Source: Mytilisepta virgata (taxonomy: Eukaryota > Mollusca > Bivalvia > Mytilida > Mytilidae). Taken from it: 64,000 bases of DNA. The translations under genes and the position numbers were made by a program. Positions 21,201 to 33,200 of this stretch are shown here, piece by piece (the stretch's first letter is position 1; each line of letters starts with the position of its first letter). The stretch is from assembly GCA_028015205.1 (NCBI GenBank), contig CM051512.1:4400755-4464754 (forward strand), read 5' to 3'. The notes under the pieces are model-generated. The model worked only from the letters and a program-made list of their open reading frames with translations. It had not been told where the DNA came from and did no database searches.

Positions 21201-24200
21201 ATAAGTACAGGTTTTCAACAAATTATACGAATAACCATAGAAATTTCTTAATATTAGAACAAATTTAATACTTGAGAGATTATATGTATGGAATTCCTTA
21301 AATTTTGTCAAAACCTGAGGGATACCGGTAATTATTTTCAATTCTTTTATTCTTTAGAATAGAGAGTGGAAACGGGGAATGTGTCAAAGAGACAACAACC
21401 TGACCAAAGAGCAGAAAACAGCTCAAGGCTACCAACGGGTCTTAAATGCAGCGAGAAAATCCAGCACCCTGAGGCGGGCTTCAGCTGGCCCCTAAACAAT
21501 AATGCATACTAGTTCATCGAAATGGACGGCACACTAAACTCCGAAACATAAAACGAACCAAAATTAAAAAGCACACAAGACTAACAAATGCTAGAGGTTC
21601 CGGACCTGGGACAGGCGCAAAAAATGCGGCTGGGTTAAACATATTTTATGAGATCTCAACTTTCTAGCCAATATTGTCCAAAAATATACAGATTCCCATC
21701 GGAAATCCATATCTTAGCCCGTAAAAATTTCAAGTTTCTTCTTGAGTCTCAAAATTTCTAGGTGTATGGACATGAAATGCTTTAGAAATTAATTATTATA
21801 TCTCACTATATATTGATAAAGGATATAATATACTTCTCAACATATTTTAGTCATTTATTGTCCAAAAATATACAAATTATAAGAATTGTAACATTGGTGG
21901 AATTTGGTATATATTTGGATGATAAATGAGCAGAATATGCTGCGAAATATGTAAATTCACTTATTAATAATTAATATATAGTTAGGTATAATAATGAATT
22001 TCTGAAACATTTCATTCCAAACTTGTTGATATTTTGAAACCTAGGGGGAAATTTGCATTTTTTATGGCCTAAGAATTTGGTATATACATATATTTGGATG
22101 ATAAATGACCAGAATATATTGAGAAGTATTCAAATTCCCTTAATTAATACATAGTTAGGTATAATAATGAATTTCTGAACCATTTCATGTCCAAACATGT
22201 TGATATTGTGAAACCCAAGGGGAGACTTGCATTTTGTAACTCTGATGAAATTTGGTATAATTTTGGATGATAATTGACAAAAATATGTTGAGAAGTATAT
22301 AAATTCCCTTTACTAATACATAGTTGGGTATAATAATAAATTCTGAAACATTTTGTCTCCAAACATGTTGATATTTTGAAATCCAAGGGGAGACTTGGAT
22401 TTTTTACGGCCTAAGATTTGTGACCTTAATGGAATTTGATATATTTTTGGACAATAAATGACAAAAATATGTCGAGAAGTATTTTATTTCCCTTTATTAA
22501 TACATAATGTGGTATAATAATTACTTTTTGTAGTATTTCATGCCCATACACATAGATATTTTGAGACCCAGGGGCAGACTTGCAATTTTTATGGCCTAAA
22601 TATGTAACTGGCGGGATTTGGTATATTTTTGGATGATGATTGATCAAACTATATTGAGAAGTATATTTATTGATTTCCTATATTAATATATAGTTGAGGT
22701 ATAATAATTAATTTCTGATGCATTTCATATCCAATGCCTGGAATGTATATTGAAAAAAAATCATTTTTAATGGCTTGAGGTGGGCAACCCTCACACCCGG
22801 GCTCTCACGTGTTGTCTGGCTTTGACGTGGCGCGAGGGCTTTAATGACATACTATATAGATTGTATGTCTGATTGAAGTGATGAATAACATGACCCTTTA
22901 CTGTATGTTGCTGAGCAATTCAGTATTGTATTTTCATTGTGGCTTAGAGTAAGTTATTATTTTTCTTCTTGGAGATTTATTTGCGACTTTTCATTGAAAG
23001 TTAAATCTATACCTCTTTTCAATTCTACCATGGCCCATACCTCTTTTAATTTATAGCTTGGTTTTTCTTTAATTTTGCTGCGCCCCCGGACAGCGACAGC
23101 AGTGCCCCCAACCCTACCCAAATAAAAACTCTTTGAATTTGAGCTGTTCGTCACTAATCTGTAGGCTTCTAACTTCAAATGTTTTATATTTTTTTTTTGA
23201 AAACATACTGTGGCAGCTTTGAAAAAAAAACGCCGATCCTGAGCGCCGATGTTTTGTTTTTCAAAGCTGCCACAAGCATTTTAATAATTTATTTCATTCA
23301 TTCATAAATCAAGTTAATACTAATTTATACAATTATTATGTAAATGGTTTGTAGTCCTTTGTATATATGTTAAAATTAACAGAATAGTTTGTGTTTCTAA
23401 CTAGCTTGTGAATTTTACGACGACTTGCAAAATGTACAGTAGACAGCGTAAAATTTGAAAGACAAACCGGAAACCGGAAACGGACTTACCATTTCTTACG
23501 GACTTTTAAATTTTACTCTACACCGGTTTTAATTTTTTACTTCTTTTTGCTCGTGTATTTCCTTAGAGAAAGAGTTTTAATCAGAAATTTATAGCAGAAC
23601 ATATCAGACTTATTCACGCTTGCTTTCTGGCCCATTTAATATAACAGTAAAAATGGAAATTGGGATTGTGCTATAGAAACAACAATCCGACCAAAAAGTT
23701 GTACATTTTCTCTCAAAAAATAAAATAAAACTGATTAGATCAATATAGAATAGCCTACTACATTCAAAGATAAATCTTACAATCGTGGTAGGTGACTTTA
23801 AGCCTTATGGAAATTGAGAACAGGGGATGCTAAAATTTATTATATGCATGCGACGCAGGTCCATACATCTAATTGGTCTTGTTAAAATAAAAAATTATGA
23901 GTGAAACAAATGCAATCGATATTGACGACGACATTAAAAGACAAACCTGTGTGAAAATTTACTTTTCAATTTTAGTTTCCCTTTCTTGAGGCTGAAATAT
24001 ACCATGATCTATACACGCTATAGGATATGTGTAATGTACCACGACTCATACATTTGGTGATTATATAAAGTAGTATTGCTATATGTATATGTTACTCAGG
24101 TTTTGTTAGGGATTAATTGTCGCCATCATTAAGTATGAAGTAATCATTAAATACTGATTAATACCTCATGTGGAATACCGTGTATGAAACAGGAATTTCT

Positions 24201-27200
24201 GTACCATTACAGAGCACTAGATGGGTTCTCTTCCTGTTTTTTTATTGGAATTCCTGCTGTTTATTTTAGGCTGTTTATGTATTGTCCTTCAGTAAACTAA
24301 AATTGTATTGTTTTATTCATCTGTCTCTTCAGATTTCGTCTTTTGGATAGCTCATAATGTGTTTTTGTTCATTTACAAATGAAGATAATGGGAGAAGTTA
24401 ACAACTAAGATCAGATTATTAGCAACATAATACCCATCGTCCAAACAACGACAAAAAAGAGGACAACTATAAATTGAATACAACCGATAACTAGCTTGTT
24501 CTGATTAAACCGATTTCAACCTTTAGTTATCGTTACCGACTGGTTTTCCAGTTTATTTTGTACATGTAAAGACGGCCAAACTTTAGACATGACAGATGAC
24601 ATTTGTGTTTGAAGAAGTATTTGTGAATTTCTCTAGATTATCTTTGACATGTATCAAATATCTGCCTTATGGTTCCAATATAAGTATCACGGCATATTTA
24701 CAAAAACTAATTTTCTGGAATCAAAATCATTTAAAATCCTTTTGTAGATTTAAAGATTAGTAAAAAAATGTAAAGCAGACGTGAATGTACATAACGGAAG
24801 CAAATGATATACATACAGGTATGAAATACAATCCTTTAAGTACATGTACGGAACATATCGAATATATTTTTACAAAATAAATCGACTTATTTGCATAAGT
24901 ACATGTAAATAATGTACAAATTAATACACTTACCAGGTGATATCGTTTGTAATTTGCCTGTCGAGGAATACATAAATATTTACTATCTAAATAATATAAA
25001 AGCCTATATATTTTAAAATGTATACTGAATTTGTCATATATTACATTTTGGATAACGTACATGTTTTACGAAAAAACTGACGGTGTATCGGTTCATAAAT
25101 GTATAACTTTGTTGCAATTATATTTTTTACATTAGATATATTCGAAAAATGTATATGGAATGAATTCCGATTTTTTTCATGTATAAAGTTGTAACAATAA
25201 ACCTACCGTTACAATAAATACTGACGTCCTCTTCATGAAAACAGTCATTCGAACCAATTACTTCCATCTTACATTTCAATATGTTATTTTCTGTTCCATC
25301 ACACTCGACGTCATCAAGAAAAATTGGTACGTCATATCCAGCAATTGTGTGAACTTTCCCGTAATGAGCATTTTTTCTGTATAAAATTATAGAATTATTT
25401 TGAAATAACCTATACCAAACCAATCGCAACCACAAAAGGGCATTTCGTGACCTCAAAATTGATGAATTTAAATCAAAACCACCTTATTGCTCCTGCTCCC
25501 CTTCTCCATTCACTTCTAGTCCTGCTGGCCATGTTATTATTCGTGATTTAAGCATCGTTAACAATGCATAATTAACAGACATCCTTGCAATAGGTCCGAT
25601 ATGTTCTTGTTTGCATATGAGGCTAATTTATTTATAGGAGCTACGAGAGCGGAAAGAAAAGAAACTACCCCAGTCCTTTTCTGCCAATTTCTGCTATATA
25701 GACGACGTTCTATCACTTTATAATCCTAACCTTAAGGATTACTTTCGTCTCATCTATCCCAGTGAAAGTGAAATTAAAGAGACTGGAAACACCCACTTCT
25801 GCTTTATTTCTACATTTGTACTTGTACTTATAGATAATAATGGGCGATTGAAATCATAACTTTATGGCAAACGTGATTATTTTTCCGAATGTGAACTTCC
25901 CGTTTTTTGCAGTAACATACCAAGGTCTCCAGCCTATGGGCGTGTACATTTCACAGTTCATTCGTTACTGCCTTTCATGTGATATATACGACGACGTTCT
26001 CGGCGGCACGAGATTGCTGTTGCATAAACTTCTGAGACCGGGTAATTTTCAGTCTTTATTCATTTCATTACTTCAATCATTTTACAGTCGTCATCACGAA
26101 TTGATTGTCGGATACGAATTTTCAATCTCACGTATGAGACTATATATCTTCAGTCGGATTTTACGTCATTCTGGAATTGACAATTCATCGGACTTAACAC
26201 TTCAGTGGATTTTACTGACTTGAAATGTGACGGGTGCCGTTAATGGAACATGACATGCTTACCCTGTTTTTTTGGTGGGGATTCGCATTGCTAGTGGTTT
26301 AGTTTCTGTGCTGTCTTGTTTTATTTCTTTTAATTTTATTATATGTTGTTATACATGTATCATTGTGGCGTTTGTTTGTTGTGTCCCATTGTCCTGATTT
26401 GTCTTTTCCTTAGTTTTCGAATTTATGGACTTTTCTCACTGTTTTATCTCTTCGGTATTCTTTCGCCGATCTCCAAGTTAATGTTTACAGGATAATAATA
26501 TGCACAAACGTAGTTGCTAATGCTATAGTAACATCCATAGAAACAATTTTTAATATGTTCTATTTTCTCTGTATTTGCTTCAAACAAGACAAATATTCAC
26601 CAAGTGACATTGTTCAAGGTGGTAAATATTGTATTTGAACTTGAAGAAATAGAGTATTTTTGAGTATTGATTAAAAGGTTTGAAATCACAATTTGTCTGA
26701 TTTTAAGTATCCCCATTTTTAGTCAATTATCACCCATGTTATATCATACTACAAATGAAACTCGGAACCACAGCCAGTTTATTTTTCATTGAAACATAAA
26801 TGTATTCACAGCAAACACATAACTCATTTCTGAGTATCCATCATGCTGTACAAACGTCTTTAAAACCAAAAATTGGCCGCTCAAATTGCCCAAAAATCGA
26901 TATTTAGTAAATATAAAGTGTTTATAAAACTGAGTTCACTTGGTACTTGTGTTGCAAACGGCCCAAGAAATGGAAAACAGTTAGGAGTTAAAAGGCCATA
27001 TTTCTGTTCTAAACATTATAATTACCGGCAATAATATTTTATAGGTTACTTAACATCCGCTGTTACATGTACATAAAAGGCAAACTAATTTTAAGATGAA
27101 GAACAGAAAATAAAGTGCAATTTCACTTTTTTAATTTTGTACTTAATTCATATTGATGATATACATATTTTCATTTTTGCACATGTAATTTGGTTTGTAT

Positions 27201-30200
27201 TTCCTGTAGTTATTAAAATGGTCACATCCTTATAAGGAGCACTCTCGTCGTATCTCTTGCTGCCATGTTTGACTGTATCTATTACTATAAAAAGGACAAA
27301 TATACCTAAGGAGCAATCAAAAAAACGTAATCCATTGGACAGACAAACCCGGGAAGACAAACGAACAACCACAAGCACAACAAATAAACACAGAAAACTA
27401 AAAACAATGAACAACACGAACTCCTATAAAAACCAGGAGTGAACCCAGGTGCTCCGGAAGGGTAAGCAGTTCCTGCTCCGTATACGGCACCCGTCGTGAA
27501 GTTCAACAAGGTCAATCCGGTGGAAGTCACAAATCGTAGGGGTCACATGAAAGGTTACGACAGTGGGAACAGGTCCAACATCATCTTAGATATTGGAACA
27601 CTGTAATGGTCAATCAATTCATGATGACGACCGTAAAATTTCTTAAGTGATGACATCAACTTATCCCTGATAAAACCCTGGTTAAGAAGCTTTTGTGACA
27701 GCAGTAATCCTCTTTGTCGAAAGTCAGGGTAACTCACGCATGCCCTTGAAAATCGGATAAGCTGAGAAACGTAGACGCCATATGCAGGCGATGCTGGTAT
27801 ATTGCTACTCAAGAAGGGAAAATTAACAATAGGAAAGTTGAAGTCATCACGTTTGTCATACAGTTTTGTCTTCAAACGTCCCTCATAGTCTATTTCAAGA
27901 AATAAATCCAAATATGAAGCGGACTTTGGTGTATCTGTAGTATCCTTAATTTCAAGCTCACTGGGGTAGATAAGATGTAGAAAGTCTTGGAATTTGTCGT
28001 TATTTAACGACAACACATCATCTATATAACGAAAAGTGAAATTAAAGGATTGGGCTAGTTTCTTTTTGTTTTCATGTAGTAACCCTTGAATGAAGTCCGC
28101 TTCATATGAGTACAGAAACAGATCGGCGAGGAGAGGAGCACAGTTGGTTCCCATTGGAATGCCGATTGTTTGTTGAAAAATTAGACCGCCAAATTCAACG
28201 AATATGTTGTCTATGAGAAAATCTAACATGTTTGTAATTTCATCTTCAGAATACTTTTTGTCAGAATCAGAGTGGTTCTTCACGAAATAAGACTTTTCTC
28301 TACCTAGAACAAGGAATTTATACCTGCGTGTCCCATTTTTCTTGAAAAAACATTGATGAACTAGTTGCTTTAAGCGATCTTTTAATTGAGAATGTGGTAT
28401 GGTAGTGTAGAGTGTAGAGAAGTCGAAAGTTTTTATGCTGTTGCATGTAGCCAAAGATTTTGATTTTAGATATTGAAGTAAATTTTTGGAGTTTTTAAGA
28501 ATCCACATCTGATTGACACCACTGGTGGAATATGATGTTTCACAGTAATTCTGAAGGCCCTCTTTAACACATGTCAATATGGATGTTAAAATCTTTGAAA
28601 GAGGTTTTGTAGAGCAATTAGCTGACCCAGCAATGTACCTTTGTTTAAACGGATTCTTATGTAGTTTAGGAATCCAATAAAGAGCAGGAAGGTCCATTTT
28701 AGATTGACTAACCCTAAACATTTTTAATAAATTCAATACGAATTGTTTCTTAACTCTAGTATAAAGGCGCCTTAAATTTACTTGAGGTTCGTAAATCATT
28801 GTTAAAGATACTTCAGCTGGATTTCAGCTTCCTATCAATGCGCGTCTGGTTTTATCTATCACTGTCTTTTGATTATATTTTTGGCTTTTCGAAAGGTGTG
28901 GTCAAAACATTTTGATGAAAGTAAAATCCGAAATTCGTAAAATATGTAAAACATTTTCCAGACGACTATTTTATTGATCGTTTGAGGTTGCAGTTTGAAT
29001 TGAAAGATATAATATACCTCAGTGATTCTATTATCATATTATCATTATAAACAAGGAAAATAAATGGAAATGGTGAGCTGTCAAAAGGGGCATAAACCCA
29101 CTTAAATGTTTGAAATACACAAAACCAAATATAAAATCGTAAAAAAAATCAACAATGAAACTAAAAAGTTAACAATACTCAACGTTTCGACCAATATGGT
29201 CTCGCGGGCATGTAAAAAATAAAAATAAAAAGGTGTTGATTCTTTGAAACCCAGAGCAAGACTGAGTCCGTACATATAATTTAAACAAAAGGAAGATTTA
29301 TTTGACGTGGCATATCATTACACTTCACGTTCATCACATTTTAAAAAATGCATGTGTATTGAATAGGAAAGCAATACTTTTCAGTTCAAGAAAACCTACC
29401 CAGAATATCCGAGCTGTTGGCAAGCTACTTTAGCTGCTTTATCATTGAAACGGTCATCACAAACTGTACCCCATTTACCATTGATTTGTAACTCCAAACG
29501 TCCATAGTCACCGTGTGATAATCGTATTTGTACACTATCTTTGTGGGTTTTAAAATGATTTAGACATAAGTGTAAGTAGTTATAAGTATACAGCGATCAA
29601 TATTTCATTAATTCATAGACTTTGTAGTATTTATGCTGATGTAAATGATAGGTAATTATAATTATCACAGATTTAAGTAAACAACAAAATGGATAACAGG
29701 AAATGTCAACAATGAAGATGCCAATCAATCAGAGCAACCCAAATGGCAGAACTCCGGGCAAAGAGTAACATTAAACAGCACAAAATAAAAATATAAAGAG
29801 TCAGTATAGTCTGACTTGGTATAGATACTGAACAATGTTGGGGTTAATAATATTTACAGAGATCAAACAGGACTCATTTGAGACAGAAAACGAAAACAAA
29901 TAACTGACTGAGCACAACTGATGTGTCGTAAATCTAAGAAATTTGAACATCGTCTAAGTCAAAACTGGCATCGTTGATTATTTATTGAACTTTTGGATGT
30001 TTCTTTAAGCCTAGACAATAAAATCATCATATCTTCGCAGATAAAGTTTGCTTTAAAGACAGTTCGTAAATACATGTACCAACAATTTTACAATTATTTC
30101 TTTTGTGCAAAGAAGCAAAAATGATCATTATAATCGTAATTGATTGTACGTTGACTAAATATATCAATAAAACCTTATAGACAATATAGTCTCCTAAATC

Positions 30201-33200
30201 GTTGTGAAATTGTTCATAGTATATCCTTCGTACAAAGCTCTGACCTTTTGTTTTTGCATTCATGGTCATTTAAGGATGTTCGCAGCTCAGTTTCAAAATA
30301 ACAAGCTTTTTATTACACTGGTAAATATTGGATTAATAAAGGAACTAAAAGAGCGAAAAATATGAGTCCGTGTGCTTGTTTTCGAGATATAAGCCATTAA
30401 AAATTTGGCGGGAAACATATGCTCTCTTGATTTTACGTAGCTTTATCATTGACAAGTTTTATTTCTCAAAAACCATTAAATAATAACAAGGATTTTATAA
30501 GATGTTTACAAATGGCTTATTATTCTGCATACAGAAGAATTATGAAAAGAAAAATAGGTGTTAGCGGGAAAAATAATTTATGGCATTCAAATGGATAAAA
30601 CCAGAAGATTCTGAACAACTGACAAAAATTCAAAAACATGACCAGCGAATATCCTTAAGGATTTACATTTACTCTTCAACTGTTTGGGTTATTGTTTCGG
30701 CTTTCAATATTTTAGGACTTGGGTAAAACTTGTAAGTCGTAAATAGACGACATTTTAACATCTCCTGCGTCAAAATTCGTGGAATTTCACTCCGGGTTTT
30801 TATAGGGGTTCATGTTGTTCATTGTTATTTTTAGTTTTCAGTATTTGCTGTGCTTGTGGTTGTTTATTTGTCTTTCCGGGTTTTGTCTGTCTAATGGATT
30901 GCGTTTTTTGGATTGCCCCTTGGGGATATTTGTCCTTTTTGTTAAGATAATGTCAATATCTCTGCTGATGGACTGTATGTTTCCGTAGATATCACCTATC
31001 GTGTGAAATTGATACTTTAAATTTACTGACTGTTTACTGTTAAATAGAAATATTGAATTATGTGAAAACAGGGAGTCACTGTCCTTACATGCTTTTACCA
31101 TTGAACTTTTGGTCATTTTGGCATTTAAATGTGGTCTTCAATTTTTTGATGTGTTATTGTTTTGACTTTCAACATTTGCGGACAACTGATGAGTCGTACA
31201 TGTACATTTTGCACATCAAAACATCATGGAATGTGTTCAACCTCCTTAAACAGTTTCACTTTGGTGTTGTTTTTATGTGTGGTCCTGTTGAGTTGTTAAT
31301 CACGTGTACTAATGAAAATTAATATTTCATGTGCGAGTAAGAATCCATGCAATTAAATTAAGTTACTGAAAAATATAGGTCACAATGTTATGGTGGCGTT
31401 TTCGCCCTATAGAATATGAAGTGTGTTAAGGCGAAAACATGAAATGGCCTTATCCGGCCACCATACAATTTGGCTTCAAGTGATGAACAATAAAATTACA
31501 CAAAATCGACCCCTGATACAGATCCTCCGTTTCACAGTTACAAGTGTGAGATTCTATATTCAGTTTACAGGTAAAAATTCAAATATCCTGCATGTATGAA
31601 AATTAAGATACATGTACATGAGTTTCATTGACTTTTGTTGAACTTTCTGGTCATCTGCAGAAATCCCTTTTTTCGAAAAAAAAGAATATGCAAAACACAC
31701 AAAAATTTACCCGGATAAATCCAGATTTACAATATGAATATAATTGAGTATTTAAAAAAAGAAACAGAAGGTGATTTTTCTAAAATTCCAAATAACTATT
31801 GTGTGATTTGAATGTACGTGTATAAAATTGGAGGTCTACATATACACTTACTAGAATCACATATAACTCCCGCATCTTCAGAGTGGAGACAATCTTTAAA
31901 TGGTTTATAATTACAACGACTGAGTGACTGCTCTGTACCATTACATCTTAATTCGTCATAATGAATGTTCCCGTGTCCTGCTCCAAATACCTTTTCTCTG
32001 ACCGCTATTGCTATACCCCTGGGAAGAGAAAACGTTCTTTCATATTTTCCACATCTTAAAGTTATAATTATTGTTTCAAAGGGTTACCTTAATTATAGTC
32101 TGTGTTTATTATCATTTGACAAAAACATATAAATGTTTGCTAAGCATGTCCAAAACTTTCACCGTATGAGTTATAAATTTAAAAACGTAAACAAAAAATG
32201 CATTCGTTCTCATGGTTAAATTAAAAGAAAATGTATGTTTGAAAAATTAGAAATTATTACGTGTTACCGAATCCCGCCTCTCTACAAACTACTTGAGCAT
32301 CTTGTTGACTGAAGTGATCCTGACATATAGTTCCTATCTGACCATTCTTTGTTACCTGGACTACTCCTGATCTCGTGTGAGATAATTGTACATCACTGAC
32401 TAAAAATAATACATGCTCTACAATCATATTCTTGTTACAGAGACGATTTCATTGTGTTGATTGAAGGGTTTCAAGGAAGTGATTTTTCCACAGCAACCAT
32501 TAGTCTGGGTTGTCTTTGATTTTTTCAAAACCCTTAATAAATATTGTGGGATATTTAAGCTGATCTTTTTTAGCACAGTATTTGTGGTTTGCTAAATTTT
32601 TGGCCAAGAGAATTGGTGGTTAGAGAGGATAATTGGAAATACGTGTATGCATCGAAATGGGTTTGAAAATGTTTAAAATTTATTGGATGAGGCTGATTGT
32701 GAGCATAAGACTTTGAGACAATTGAGGGTACCATCATTGAGTTGATAGTTCAATTCGAAACGTTTAGAAAAAACTGAATGCTTTCTCTCCGACATATTTG
32801 ATCAATTAAGATTTGAAAATGTGTTTCACGTCATTTTGGTTTAGTTTGAAAACTTAAGCCCCCTTTACACTGGTCGAAGACTGTGCTACGCTCTCCACGA
32901 TCTCTACGATCGCCAAGATCGCAGCAGGGTCGTGGAAAAATTGGAAAACCATCTTCAGTGTAAAGGTATTCACGACACCCCTACGATCAAAATACGTTTT
33001 TTCGATAATCTTTCACGTTGCTACTACGCTCTCCTACGTTTTCGCTACGATGCCTGCGTTTGTGGTACGTTCAAGCTACGACAATAACACGATCACATGA
33101 CGCCCCTAGGCCGATGTTGTACGACCTCTCACGATTGTGACACGACATCGATACGCGCTTGACGATCGTAATACGTTGTCACTACGCTGCTACCACGAGT

